Assembly (NCBI RefSeq): GCF_900547205.1
Contig: NZ_URFY01000019.1
Location: 1-64,000, forward strand
Direction of reading: 5' to 3'
Length of the DNA: 64,000 nucleotides
From: an uncultured Bacteroides sp.
Lineage (GTDB): Bacteria > Bacteroidota > Bacteroidia > Bacteroidales > Bacteroidaceae
The position numbers and the translations under genes were made by a program. Position 1 is the first letter of the stretch; each line of letters begins with the position of its first letter. This document shows, in pieces, positions 24,760 through 33,345 of the stretch. Below the pieces are notes generated by a model, which searched no databases, had not been told where the DNA came from, and was given only the letters and a program-made list of their open reading frames with translations.

Positions 24760-25890
24760 TTAATCTTCAAGGGTACAAATACTTACACGGTTCCAATCTG
24801 GGTCGGTAAACATATCACCTACCCCTTGACCTTCGGCATTAATGCGCAATGTACTAATCTGGTATTTATTGACCAAGATTTTCTTTACAGCCTCAGCACG
24901 TGCCTTAGCGATTCTGTCATTGACTGCCACACTACCTTCGGGAGATGCATATCCTTTAATTACAACCTTTGAATTAGGATACTTCTTCATATATGAAGCT
25001 ACACGTTCCACATTCGGAAGTTGTGAAGCATTGACCGTCGAACGACCTTGTCTGAATGTGATGATTGATTCCGGAACACGGGCAGTCTTCACTACAGTTG
25101 CAACTGGGACAACCTTTGTTCGGCAGTCTTCAAGCTCTTTCTGCAAGCCACCGATTCTTCTTGCGGCACTATTCAACTCACTATTCTTATTATTTATATC
25201 TGAGCGAAGCGCATTGATTGATGAATTTAAATCGTCTATTTCAGCCTGATTGTAGACTCTCACATCGCTGATGTAATGTTTACCATTGCTTGCCATAAAA
25301 TGATATGTCAGTCCGGCAGTCAGTTCAAATGTTGCATTATTCACATTGAAACGGCTTCTATGACTCTTCGTAAAACCACCCTGCATATCATAAACGATGG
25401 AAGGCTTTAAAGCTAAAGTAAATGCCTTGCTCTCTCCCATGTTGAAATTCAAATTCATTCCGAAGCGAGTAGACCAGGAATTTAAGTCACCAGGACCGCT
25501 TGCGTAGTAATGTAGCCAACCTGCACCGGCTACAGCCTCTATCTCAAACGCACGAGGTTCGCCCGGGTAAGTGCTAAAAAGGTTCATCAAATTGACTTTA
25601 CCCAACACGCTGACATCTGAAACATCAATTGCTGTTTTACTGTGGGTAGTATTGACATACCCCATTCCTTGGAATCCCAAACCGAAAATCGGAGTCACTT
25701 GTTTAGAGAATCCAACTCCGAAAGCAGGGCGCATACTCTTAAAGAAAGGACTGTGAGTCAATGGAGTAACCCCACCTGCTTGAACTTCTACAGCCCAATT
25801 GTCTACAAACTTCGTACCTTCTACAACTGTTTGAGCATTTGCTGTAAATGTTCCCGCTACAAAAGCAAATAACAAAAAAAAATTCTTCAT
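24760..25890 (-). CDS. OmpA-family outer-membrane protein (copy 1)
   Basis: A 376-aa protein from ATG at 25890 (MKNFFLLFAFVAGTFTANAQ), chosen because it starts a normal signal peptide; the longer frame adds nine residues from a poor start. An N-terminal beta-barrel (residues ~20-215) is followed by a coiled linker (LNSSINALRSDINNKNSEL) and a C-terminal OmpA peptidoglycan-binding domain with IKGYASPEGSVAVNDRIAKA and RAEAVKKILV. The protein is nearly identical to the one at 31773-32906. It is an abundant-type outer-membrane/peptidoglycan linker. Its upstream region shares an element with copy 2. Confidence 0.88.
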   Translation of the reverse strand: MKNFFLLFAFVAGTFTANAQTVVEGTKFVDNWAVEVQAGGVTPLTHSPFFKSMRPAFGVGFSKQVTPIFGLGFQGMGYVNTTHSKTAIDVSDVSVLGKVNLMNLFSTYPGEPRAFEIEAVAGAGWLHYYASGPGDLNSWSTRFGMNLNFNMGESKAFTLALKPSIVYDMQGGFTKSHRSRFNVNNATFELTAGLTYHFMASNGKHYISDVRVYNQAEIDDLNSSINALRSDINNKNSELNSAARRIGGLQKELEDCRTKVVPVATVVKTARVPESIITFRQGRSTVNASQLPNVERVASYMKKYPNSKVVIKGYASPEGSVAVNDRIAKARAEAVKKILVNKYQISTLRINAEGQGVGDMFTDPDWNRVSICTLED

Positions 25891-26077
25891 AATTAAAGCT
25901 ATTAATTGGTGATACAATAAATAGACTGGAAACCTGTCGCATAAAAATATCTCACCTTTTCCATGTTCTATCTTTTAAATTCATAATAAAATTCGTTGTT
26001 CACTTAAAACAACATATCCTATCAAAAATTAGTTCGTATCACAAGAATGGAATTAACAACTATTTAACTTTTGAGAA

Positions 26078-26404
26078 TTAATGTGAAACCAGCTTTAGCC
26101 CAATAATAGAAGCGATTAAAGTGAAGATAAAAAATACTCTGCCGAAGTTCACTGGCTCTTTAAAGAACAATATACCGATTAATACAGTACCAGCCGCACC
26201 AATACCTGTCCAGATAGCATAAGACGTACCGACCGGCAATGTTTTAGTTACTTTAATCAGAAGAAGCATACTTGCACTCAAAGATAGTATCATCCCTATC
26301 GTCCATATGTATTTCTCCATTCCAACTACTCTGTTTATTTTTCCCAGACTGAAAGTGAATACCAGTTCAAGGCATCCTGCTAAAATTAAAAGAATCCAAT
26401 TCAT
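26078..26404 (-). CDS. Small multidrug resistance (SMR) transporter, Gdx/SugE-like
   Basis: A 108-aa, four-helix SMR protein. Starting at the second Met (26404) gives MNWILLILAGCLELVF, which puts the essential membrane glutamate at position 13 exactly as in SugE/Gdx; the ATG at 26416 adds four residues. The second helix region KTLPVGTSYAIWTGIGAAGTVLIG is the conserved SMR signature. Gdx members export guanidinium, others quaternary ammonium compounds; the ATP-free antiport is driven by protons. It follows the Crp-family gene by ~90 bases on the same strand. Substrate cannot be fixed from this sequence, and no guanidine riboswitch was recognised upstream. Confidence 0.85.
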   Translation of the reverse strand: MNWILLILAGCLELVFTFSLGKINRVVGMEKYIWTIGMILSLSASMLLLIKVTKTLPVGTSYAIWTGIGAAGTVLIGILFFKEPVNFGRVFFIFTLIASIIGLKLVSH

Positions 26405-26493
26405 AACGTTTCTCATTTTGATTGCAAAGATCCTGACTTTTCTTCACTATCTACTTTACATTTGTTAAAAAGGGATTTTACATATGATAAAAA

Positions 26494-27057
26494 TCACTTT
26501 ATCTTGCCTCTAATTCTACTTAAACTTACCTGGGATATACCGAGATAAGAGGCTATAATCCCCAACGAGACCCGCTGTAAAATATCGGGATACTCGGAGA
26601 TTAGTTCCTGATACCTTTCTAATGAAGTTTTAAATTGTCGGGATATAAACTGTTTTTCCGCTTTTATACACTCTCTCTCAGCAAACTTACGTCCCCAGTT
26701 GGCTATATGTATATCTTTAGAATATAGTTCATGCAATTTGTCAACGCTTAATTCATATAAGATACTATCTTCCAGGAGTTCAATATTCTCATAACCCGGC
26801 TGATTGTCATAAAGCGTTTGCAAAGGAAAAATAGTATCCCCTTCCTTACCAAACCAGAAAGTGACTTCTTTGTCCGAATGATTGGTGTATGCCCGAATCA
26901 TTCCTTTCCATATGATAAAAAACTTCGAACTTTTACGCTCCGCCCGGAATAAATGAAAGCCTTTGGGATAAGAAACTTCCACAGCATCCATCAGAAAGGC
27001 ATCTTTTGATGCTTGGGGCAATTTATAGGTATTATCAATTACATCATTTATAGTCAT
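26494..27057 (-). CDS. Crp/Fnr-family transcription regulator
   Basis: A 187-aa protein from the ATG at 27057 (MTINDVIDNTYKLP), the start fitting the family; the longer frame would read through an upstream membrane-protein gene. The N-terminal cyclic-nucleotide-binding fold (VSYPKGFHLFRAERKSSKFF, then GMIRAYTNHSDKEVTFWFGKEGD) is typical of Bacteroidetes Crp/Fnr proteins, which often lack the residues for cAMP binding. The C-terminal helix-turn-helix is seen in RVSLGIIASYLGISQVSLSR. It lies before the SMR exporter on the same strand, after a small membrane protein, and could control the block. No Cys cluster of an FNR iron-sulfur type is present. Confidence 0.82.
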   Translation of the reverse strand: MTINDVIDNTYKLPQASKDAFLMDAVEVSYPKGFHLFRAERKSSKFFIIWKGMIRAYTNHSDKEVTFWFGKEGDTIFPLQTLYDNQPGYENIELLEDSILYELSVDKLHELYSKDIHIANWGRKFAERECIKAEKQFISRQFKTSLERYQELISEYPDILQRVSLGIIASYLGISQVSLSRIRGKIK

Positions 27058-27110
27058 AGATATTCTATTTTCTACAAATATACAATCAATATATAAATAT
27101 CCAAAATTGT

Positions 27111-27305
27111 TTATCCCGTTCTCAACCACATCGGCATTCGGGTTCTTGCATAGAAATAATAGAAGAACAATCCTATCCAACTGGTAAGAAGCACTAGCAC
27201 AATAGATAATAATCTCTTTTCTACTGATGCATTGATACGCCATATCTCAAAAGCCGCTTTAATAGTCAGTACAAAACCAACTAACCAAATTACAAATCCA
27301 ATCAT
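27111..27305 (-). CDS. Small two-helix membrane protein
   Basis: A 64-aa protein with two hydrophobic helices (residues ~1-17 and ~33-52) separated by a charged turn (AAFEIWRINASVEKRL) and a short basic tail; resembles small Bacteroidetes proteins of the PLDc_N or superinfection-immunity-like kind. The next gene (Crp-family) starts 53 bases after it. Function unknown. It overlaps the frame extension of the Crp ORF, which supports the shorter Crp start. Confidence 0.65.
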   Translation of the reverse strand: MIGFVIWLVGFVLTIKAAFEIWRINASVEKRLLSIVLVLLTSWIGLFFYYFYARTRMPMWLRTG

Positions 27306-27317
27306 AAGATTATATTT

Positions 27318-27458
27318 TTAAAGGGGTTTATGAAGATTACCACTTACTTTTTTCCTCCGATACTTTATTTTCGGAGCTGGTGAGAGATGATATACAATCG
27401 CACCGATAGCAGAACTGATGGTCAGCCTGAGCCATAGATTTAAACTATTAGTTTTCAT
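27318..27458 (-). CDS. 46-aa small membrane/basic protein
   Basis: A short ORF with ATG at 27458 and TAA at 27318-27320, 12 bases before the start of the small membrane protein on the same strand. The peptide has a helix-like hydrophobic stretch (LWLRLTISSAIGAIVYHL) followed by a strongly basic tail (KIKYRRKKVSGNLHK). That layout, one membrane helix and a positively charged cytoplasmic tail, is characteristic of short regulatory or stress proteins. No homologue family is recognised, so expression is not certain. Confidence 0.45.
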   Translation of the reverse strand: MKTNSLNLWLRLTISSAIGAIVYHLSPAPKIKYRRKKVSGNLHKPL

Positions 27459-27741
27459 AATTAAGTAGGTATTAACGGTTTAATTTATTCAGCATAGAAT
27501 TATCCAGCTGATATTACTAATTAGTAACACATCAGGTAAATATCTGGTTTGAACCTGATTTTAATAATTAACAAGAATTTAATATACTGTCCGAGACGCT
27601 TAGTGTTAAATACTTTCATTATATCAATCAAAACTAATTTTATGCACAATTTTCCAAAAATGACGGTAGGCGGAGCAAACTTTCCTTTTTTGAGAACTGT
27701 TAGTATATCTGATATAACATTATTACAAATTTAACAACATT

Positions 27742-28782
27742 ATGATTATGAGAAGATTTAATTTTGCAGATCTCAAAGACAGAGTGTCATGGGGAAGTGT
27801 AATCGGAGGGGTAATGACCGTATTGGCAATATCCATCCTTCTCTCCCTATTAGGATCTAGTATCGGACTATTCATGCTTGACCCATTGGCAGACCATCCA
27901 GCTTCAGGTATTGGCACAACCGTTGGCATCTGGTCGGCAGTAGCTTTTGTTATTAGCATGATTGCCGGAGGTTTTGTAGCTGGAAAATTATCCGGCGTTG
28001 ATGGAATGATACATGGTTTTCTGGTTTGGTGTACTACTTTGTTTATAGCAGTTATTTTGGGAGTCATGATTACTATTGGGGCGGCTAAACTAACAATGAA
28101 TGCACTTGGAGCTGTTACCTCAGTAGCAGGAAGTATCATTTCCGGAGCAGGTTCGGTTGTCGGTGGCGGTATTACTGCCCTTTCAGACCAAGCTAAAGAA
28201 CTTTTTGGAGATATCGACTTCAATTCAGACTTGAATGATAGTGATGTTCCACAAAACATCCGCACAGCACTTGCTCAAAGCGGCGTTAAGGAACTGCAGC
28301 CCACTTATCTGAAAAACCAACTTAACGAAGTAAAAACCGATTTAAGTAAGTCTCTTAAGAAGGTTATTGCTAATCCTAAGGATGCAGACAATATCATTAA
28401 CAACTTTATCGACCGCTTAAAGAAGCGCACGGATAAGATTACCAAGAACATAGACCGTAATGACTTATCGAGAGCGATAGCCAACAATACCAATCTATCC
28501 AAGGCAGAAGCTGATAAAGCTATTGACCAATATATAGATATAATAAACAAAGCGACCGACCAAGCAAAACAAGAAATAAATACTCTTGAACAGAAATTGC
28601 AGGAAGCCGCTCAGGAATGGAATGAGATGAAACATGAAGCACTGGTTGCTGCTGACAAAGCTTCAGATACCGCTGCAAAATCTGCGCTTATATCATTCTT
28701 TGCATTATTGGTAGCTGCTATTTTATGTACCGTTGCCGGTTCATGGGGAAGCAGAAAAACACAAGACCATGTTGAAATGTAA
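27742..28782 (+). CDS. Integral membrane protein with helical soluble domain
   Basis: A 346-aa protein. Helices at residues ~17-40, ~58-77 and ~88-108, with Gly-rich loops (SGAGSVVGGG), are followed by a long soluble alpha-helical region (~140-310), and a final membrane helix near ~316-336. Residues ~295-310 (KHEALVAADKASDTAAKS) are alanine-rich. It could belong to the TIGR04086-like or related stress-membrane proteins seen next to YtxH-type and GlsB-type proteins in Bacteroidetes. ATG at 27742 or two codons later at 27748; both fit. Function unknown. Confidence 0.7.
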   Translation: MIMRRFNFADLKDRVSWGSVIGGVMTVLAISILLSLLGSSIGLFMLDPLADHPASGIGTTVGIWSAVAFVISMIAGGFVAGKLSGVDGMIHGFLVWCTTLFIAVILGVMITIGAAKLTMNALGAVTSVAGSIISGAGSVVGGGITALSDQAKELFGDIDFNSDLNDSDVPQNIRTALAQSGVKELQPTYLKNQLNEVKTDLSKSLKKVIANPKDADNIINNFIDRLKKRTDKITKNIDRNDLSRAIANNTNLSKAEADKAIDQYIDIINKATDQAKQEINTLEQKLQEAAQEWNEMKHEALVAADKASDTAAKSALISFFALLVAAILCTVAGSWGSRKTQDHVEM

Positions 28783-28833
28783 AAGCATATTCATCTAATT
28801 ATTTGACAAAAACTATCATTTTAAAACGATAAT

Positions 28834-28867
28834 AAGGCTGTCTCTTAAACGATAAAGAGGCAGCCTT
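28834..28867 (+). terminator. Terminator after membrane-protein gene
   Basis: AAGGCTGTCTCTT pairs with AAGAGGCAGCCTT (one G-U) over 13 bp, loop of 8, followed by TATTTTAT; ~50 bases after the stop at 28782. Confidence 0.8.
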
Positions 28868-28928
28868 TATTTTATAGCCATTCATTATGAGTATCAACTA
28901 CTTCCTACAATTTAAGGCACACAAAAAA

Positions 28929-28966
28929 GGGAGAATAGCCAGAATTAAATCATTCGCTATTCTCCC
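28929..28966 (-). terminator. Terminator of the YtxH-like gene
   Basis: GGGAGAATAGC / GCTATTCTCCC, 11-bp perfect arms with a 16-base loop, followed on the minus strand by TTTTTTGT; it lies 24 bases after the stop of the minus-strand gene at 28990. Confidence 0.82.
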
Positions 28967-28989
28967 TCACAAACCAATAAAAAACCTAG

Positions 28990-29286
28990 TTATTTTTTTT
29001 GACTATTAGCAAAGTTATGCATTTTGTTTCTAGCTTCATCTGTCTTTTCGGCAACATCAAAAGCACCGTCAGCAACTTTATCTGCAACTTTCGTTCCAGA
29101 CTCCAATGCTTTTTCTTTTGTATTATCAATCATGTCTACAGCATCACCCGTCATTTTGTGAAAGGCATTATTTACTTTCTCCTTCATCATCTTACCTTTA
29201 GAAGAAACACAAAAACGATAAACAAGAGATCCAATTATCGATCCTACTCCCAGACCGATAAGGAAATTAGATTTTCCACATTCCAT
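28990..29286 (-). CDS. YtxH-like small membrane-anchored protein
   Basis: A 98-aa protein with an N-terminal Gly-rich membrane helix (NFLIGLGVGSIIGSLVYRF) followed by an Ala/Lys/Glu-rich, amphipathic coiled helix (residues ~35-95), the layout of YtxH-domain general-stress proteins. It sits with a GlsB/YeaQ-type protein and a Mn-catalase, consistent with a stress regulon. No enzymatic function is expected. Transcript ends at a strong hairpin just downstream. Confidence 0.75.
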   Translation of the reverse strand: MECGKSNFLIGLGVGSIIGSLVYRFCVSSKGKMMKEKVNNAFHKMTGDAVDMIDNTKEKALESGTKVADKVADGAFDVAEKTDEARNKMHNFANSQKK

Positions 29287-29317
29287 AATTAAGTTTTTAG
29301 TTTAAATTGTTAATAAA

Positions 29318-29578
29318 TCAAGGTTCTGTATGCGTAGGGCGTTTTGTAAACAATGACAAAATCCACAACAATAATACAGCACCAATAACCGAAGTTATAA
29401 GGCTACCCAAAATACCACCGGCAGCAATGCCTAGTAATCCGAATACCCAGCCTCCCAAGAGACCACCGATAATACCTACAATGAGATTGATCAAGAGACC
29501 GAAACCTCCACCTCTCATAATCTTACCAGCAATAAAGCCGGATACGATACCAATGATAATGTACCAAATAAAACTCAT
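29318..29578 (-). CDS. GlsB/YeaQ/YmgE-family membrane protein
   Basis: An 86-aa protein with three hydrophobic Gly-rich helices, matching the GlsB/YeaQ/YmgE (transglycosylase-associated) family: IIIGIVSGFIAGKIMRGGGFG, then LIVGIIGGLLGGWVFGLLG and a final helix. The signature G-x-x-AGxxxxGxGxG is present. Associated with envelope stress in many bacteria; no enzymatic activity is known. Followed by the YtxH-like gene 31 bases downstream on the same strand. Confidence 0.85.
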   Translation of the reverse strand: MSFIWYIIIGIVSGFIAGKIMRGGGFGLLINLIVGIIGGLLGGWVFGLLGIAAGGILGSLITSVIGAVLLLWILSLFTKRPTHTEP

Positions 29579-29883
29579 AATTTTAATTTTTAGATTTATA
29601 TATATATTTCAAAAAAGGTTTCTACTATATTCTACTTCATCTTTCATTCATGGACAAATCTTATTTATACATTTTTTTCATCCTATCCGAAAGATATCAT
29701 CTATAGAAATAACATCATTCAGTTTCAATTAGTTCTATTTACAAACTTGCATTTAACACATCTTACATCTATCACATAAATATGCGACAAAGATTGCTGT
29801 CATTTAAAAATTCCCGGTAAAAGACATACATAAATTCTTTTACCGGGAATCAAATAAAAACTTCATTTTACGAAACGATTATT
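29579..29883. other. Intergenic stretch with terminator
   Basis: No gene is supported in these 305 bases. The left part is the presumed promoter region of the GlsB/YeaQ-type gene and the right end holds the terminator described separately at 29811-29849. Confidence 0.6.
29811..29849 (-). terminator. Terminator of the Mn-catalase transcript
   Basis: TTCCCGGTAAAAG pairs perfectly with CTTTTACCGGGAA (13 bp) around a 13-base loop; the minus strand continues with a T-rich stretch (TTTTTAAATG). It ends the transcript of the minus-strand 35-aa ORF and catalase. Confidence 0.82.
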
Positions 29884-29991
29884 TCATTTCTTATCCGTTT
29901 TTTTACTTGAAGTTTCAGGCTTACTTTCTCTTGCATGAGTTTCCTTCTTGGCACTCTTTGCTTCTTGCTTTTTCTCAGTTTTCTTAATCAT
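29884..29991 (-). CDS. 35-aa highly basic peptide gene
   Basis: A short ORF from ATG at 29991 to TGA at 29884-29886, downstream of the Mn-catalase and before the terminator. The peptide is lysine-rich, extremely hydrophilic, and rich in Glu, Ser, Thr and Ala (MIKKTEKKQEAKSAKKE, then HARESKPETSSKKTDKK), like disordered stress proteins. It lies between catalase stop (30032) and terminator, so it is transcribed with catalase. Coding status rests on the location and the sharp composition. Confidence 0.5.
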   Translation of the reverse strand: MIKKTEKKQEAKSAKKETHARESKPETSSKKTDKK

Positions 29992-30031
29992 AATCCAAAA
30001 TTTAAAAGTGAATAATAAAAACTACAGCAAT

Positions 30032-30988
30032 TTATTTCTTGCTGTCTTTTTGCAATTTCTGGTAGTCACACCATTTCATGTCTTTATCTGGAGTTGCAGA
30101 CAAAACTTCGTTGCTACGTTCTTTGGCTAACTTTTCATCTTTTTGCTGAACTTCTTTTTCAGTACGTTCGGTACCTTCAGGTGTTCTGTCCACCAATCCA
30201 TTTGTACTTCTTACTTCTTCCAAAGGATTTTCAATGTATTGCCATTCTTCCATCAGTCTTGAGCTTTCACCTTCATTCCATGGACCGCGCGCATCTTCTC
30301 CCTTAGACGTATTAAAGTAAAGATTACTATATTTCGGAGATGTCTGTAGCACACCGGGAGGGAAGTTGGGTTGGATAGTAGACAAAGCAGCTTCAAATTG
30401 CTGGAAGTGAGTTACTTCACGAGTCATCAGGAAGACAAGAGTTTCTCTTACCGAAGGGTCTTCTGTGAATGGCATCAGGTTTTCATAACCTATTTTCGCA
30501 CGACACTCGTTAGCCATATTGGATTGAAGGTCAACTGTGAGTTCGGCATTGGCAGAAACATAACTTGCACACCAAGGATTTCCATTGCTGTCGGTCAGCG
30601 AAGGGCTACCCGGAGCAGTAACCAAGAATTGTGGATTAGTAAATGCCTGATGGATAATATCTTCTTTAGCCGATTTACCGCTCATCATGGGATTAAGGTC
30701 CATTGTTTCCACTGCATCCTTCATCTCACCGTTTACCGGACCTAGAAGCATCTGGATGGTAGCTCCTACGATTTCGAGATGTGCCAATTCCTCGGTAGCA
30801 ATATCCATAAGCATATCGTATTTATCGGGATACGGGTTATGACAACTAAATGCTTGTACGAAATATTGCAAAGCTGAAGTTAACTCTCCATTAGCACCGC
30901 CGAATGCTTCGAGCAGAATGCGTGCAAAACGTGGATCCGGCTTTGAAACACGGGCATTGAATTGCAACTCTTTTACATGATAGAACAT
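30032..30988 (-). CDS. Manganese catalase
   Basis: A 318-aa non-haem dimanganese catalase that breaks down hydrogen peroxide in the cytoplasm. The four-helix ferritin-like core shows the metal ligands: LMDIATEELAHLEIVGATIQ (Glu and His pair, ~70) and FLMTREVTHFQQFEAALS (~185) with the intervening NANECRAKIGYENLM. Length and layout match the family. The C-terminal ~70 residues are charged and probably disordered (TPEGTERTEKEVQQKDE). Start MFYHVKELQFNARV is standard for the family. Stress-associated context with small charged proteins. Confidence 0.93.
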   Translation of the reverse strand: MFYHVKELQFNARVSKPDPRFARILLEAFGGANGELTSALQYFVQAFSCHNPYPDKYDMLMDIATEELAHLEIVGATIQMLLGPVNGEMKDAVETMDLNPMMSGKSAKEDIIHQAFTNPQFLVTAPGSPSLTDSNGNPWCASYVSANAELTVDLQSNMANECRAKIGYENLMPFTEDPSVRETLVFLMTREVTHFQQFEAALSTIQPNFPPGVLQTSPKYSNLYFNTSKGEDARGPWNEGESSRLMEEWQYIENPLEEVRSTNGLVDRTPEGTERTEKEVQQKDEKLAKERSNEVLSATPDKDMKWCDYQKLQKDSKK

Positions 30989-31161
30989 AATTGATTGATT
31001 TTAATGTTAATAATCTAGGTAAATTAGGATGTACATCTGCATATATAACGTATGCCTAATTCTTAAGTTCTTAGCATCTTCAATTTGTATAACTAATTAA
31101 CTGTAATAATTATACTTTTTCATATCTGTAGCAAGAGTGTGAAATTGTCAGAACAAAAAAA

Positions 31162-31191
31162 ATGCCGGATAGTATGACTACTATCCGGCAT
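31162..31191 (-). terminator. Terminator after the porin-like gene
   Basis: ATGCCGGATAGT and ACTATCCGGCAT form a perfect 12-bp stem with a 6-base loop, followed on the minus strand by TTTTTTTTG; 10 bases downstream of the stop at 31202. Confidence 0.9.
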
Positions 31192-31201
31192 CCAACAAAA
31201 A

Positions 31202-31717
31202 TCAGAATCTATAACCATAACCTAACATGATAACGACATTATCATCATGGGCAAACATGAATTTTGCTTCTAAATTCAAGAAACTATGTTCCGAAAGCGG
31301 TAATGCAATACCTCCACCAAGATTGAAAGCAAATTTTGTGGTATTACTTCTATCTACTTCAGCAGTCTTACCATCAACCTCAACAGTTTGCTTACCATAA
31401 AAATTGTTCTGCATACCTATACCTGCAAGTGGATAGACAGAAAATCCCTGGCCGTCTTTACGGAAGTTGAACACATAATGGAAGTTCAAATTCACATCCA
31501 ACCCCGTCACCTTATCCTTTGGAAAGAAAAACGAGAGATCCGGAGCAAGGCGAAGATTGTCGGCTATCACATAACGTCCTTGTGCTTGCAAGCCGAATCT
31601 TTCATAATTGGATTGATAACCAAGACTTCCCATCAAGGCACCTTCTCCTTTTTTTGTTTGAGCATTCACTCCCAAAGCGGTCAACATGACCATAACCAAT
31701 AATAAAAACTTTTTCAT
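31202..31717 (-). CDS. Small outer-membrane beta-barrel protein
   Basis: A 171-aa protein with signal peptide (MKKFLLLVMVMLTALGVNAQ) and an eight-strand barrel-like pattern of alternating residues: GSLGYQSNYERFGLQAQGRY, LNFHYVFNF, GGGIALPLSEHSFLNLEAKF, ending in aromatic GYGYRF as outer-membrane proteins do. It follows the OmpA copy 2 by 55 bases on the same strand and may be co-transcribed. General envelope function unknown. Confidence 0.82.
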   Translation of the reverse strand: MKKFLLLVMVMLTALGVNAQTKKGEGALMGSLGYQSNYERFGLQAQGRYVIADNLRLAPDLSFFFPKDKVTGLDVNLNFHYVFNFRKDGQGFSVYPLAGIGMQNNFYGKQTVEVDGKTAEVDRSNTTKFAFNLGGGIALPLSEHSFLNLEAKFMFAHDDNVVIMLGYGYRF

Positions 31718-31772
31718 AATTCAGGCATTTAGTTATTAATATATTCACTTAAAATAAAATTCACGTATAACT

Positions 31773-32906
31773 TTAGTCTTCAAGAGTACAGATACTTACG
31801 CGGTTCCAATCCGGATCAGTAAACATATCACCCACTCCACGACCTTCGGCATTAATGCGCAACGGGCTGATCTTATACTTGTTTACCAAGATTTTCTTCA
31901 CAGCCTCGGCACGTGCCTTTGCAATTCTGTCATTGACAGCAACACTACCTTCAGGAGATGCATATCCTTTAATGATGACCTTTGACTTCGGATATTTCGT
32001 CATATAGGATGCTACACGTTCCACATTCGGAAGTTGAGAAGCATCTACTGTTGAACGTCCTTGTCTGAAAGTGATGATTGATTCGGGAACACGGGCAGTT
32101 TTCACCACAGTTGCAACCGGAACTATCTTTGTACGGCAGTCTTCGAGCTCCTTCTGCAAGCCGGTAACTCTCTGGGCAGCGTTGACAAGTTCATAATCCC
32201 TATTAGTTACCTGTCCGCGAAGTGCATTGATTTCAGAATTTAAATCGTCTATTTCAGCTTGATTGTAAACTCTCACATCGCTGATATAGTGTTTACCGTT
32301 GCTAGCCATAAAATGATATGTTAATCCGGCAGTCAATTCAAAGGATGCGTTATTTGCATTGAAACGGCTTCTATGGCTCTTGTTAAAACCACCCTGCATA
32401 TCATAAACGATAGAAGGTTTTAAAGCCAAAGTAAATGCCTTGCTCTCTCCCATGTTGAAATTCAGATTCATACCAAAACGAGTAGACCAGGAATTTAAGT
32501 CACCAGGACCACTAGCATAGTAATGCAACCAACCTGCACCAGCAACAGCTTCAATCTCGAATACGCGAGGTTCGCCAGGATAAGTGCTAAAAAGGTTCAT
32601 CAAATTGACCTTACCCAACACACTAACGTCTGAAGCATCAATAGCAGTTTTGCTTGGGGTGGTATTGACATAACCCATACCTTGAAATCCCAGACCGAAA
32701 ATTGGAGTAAGCTGTTTGGAAAACCCAACTCCGAATGCAGGACGCATACTCTTAATGAAAGCACTGTGAGTTAATGGGGTAGTTCCGCCGGCTTGGATTT
32801 CTACAGCCCAATTGTCTACAAATTTCGTACCTTCTACTACTGTTTGGGCATTCACAGCAGTAAATGCACCTAACGCTAAAGCAACTAAAATAATAGATTT
32901 TTTCAT
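31773..32906 (-). CDS. OmpA-family outer-membrane protein (copy 2)
   Basis: A 377-aa protein from ATG at 32906 (MKKSIILVALALGAFTAVNAQ), near-identical to the protein at 24760-25890 over barrel and OmpA domain; the coiled linker (LNSEINALRGQVTNRDYELV) is the most divergent part, with a few substitutions in the OmpA domain (KYKISPLRINAEGRGVGDMF). The earlier frame start is a TTG and unlikely. It anchors the outer membrane to peptidoglycan. The duplication, including its upstream element, suggests a recent event or selection for dosage. Confidence 0.88.
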   Translation of the reverse strand: MKKSIILVALALGAFTAVNAQTVVEGTKFVDNWAVEIQAGGTTPLTHSAFIKSMRPAFGVGFSKQLTPIFGLGFQGMGYVNTTPSKTAIDASDVSVLGKVNLMNLFSTYPGEPRVFEIEAVAGAGWLHYYASGPGDLNSWSTRFGMNLNFNMGESKAFTLALKPSIVYDMQGGFNKSHRSRFNANNASFELTAGLTYHFMASNGKHYISDVRVYNQAEIDDLNSEINALRGQVTNRDYELVNAAQRVTGLQKELEDCRTKIVPVATVVKTARVPESIITFRQGRSTVDASQLPNVERVASYMTKYPKSKVIIKGYASPEGSVAVNDRIAKARAEAVKKILVNKYKISPLRINAEGRGVGDMFTDPDWNRVSICTLED

Positions 32907-33345
32907 AATCAAATGTATTTAATGTAAATGTTTTGTTCACTAAAACTTTAGAAATGTCTTATCTGTTCCATGTCTAAATTCTTAGTTGATAATAAAACTT
33001 TCTATTCATCTAAAACAACATATCCTTTAAATAATTAGTTCGTAGTGCAAAATCCGAATTAACATCTATTTTGTTTCCATCGTTTCTTAAATATGAACCC
33101 GATTATTAGTAGCGGTCATTAAGTATTATATCATACAAAATATACAGAAGAGTAAGGGGAATAGGACGAAAAGAGCGTTATTTCAGCCTGTTAGCGGATA
33201 TTGACAGGTTTGTCGTTTTAATATTTGATACAGGAACCCTCAAGCCTGATACATATTAAATCAGATAAATTCTGATGAAATTTTAGAATTAAGGCACCCT
33301 CATTATACATAAATTATCAAAAATAATATTTCAATCAATGACATT
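32907..33345. other. Region upstream of OmpA copy 2
   Basis: No gene is supported. The part nearest the gene contains the element at 33011-33043 shared with copy 1 (TAAAACAACATATCC, TAATTAGTTCGTA); the rest, up to the end of the radical SAM-HAD gene, is AT-rich with stops in all frames. Confidence 0.55.

Noticed and set aside
26417..26493. Guanidine riboswitch upstream of the SMR gene
   Set aside because: The ~77-base gap to the Crp gene shows no hairpin pattern of known guanidine riboswitches.
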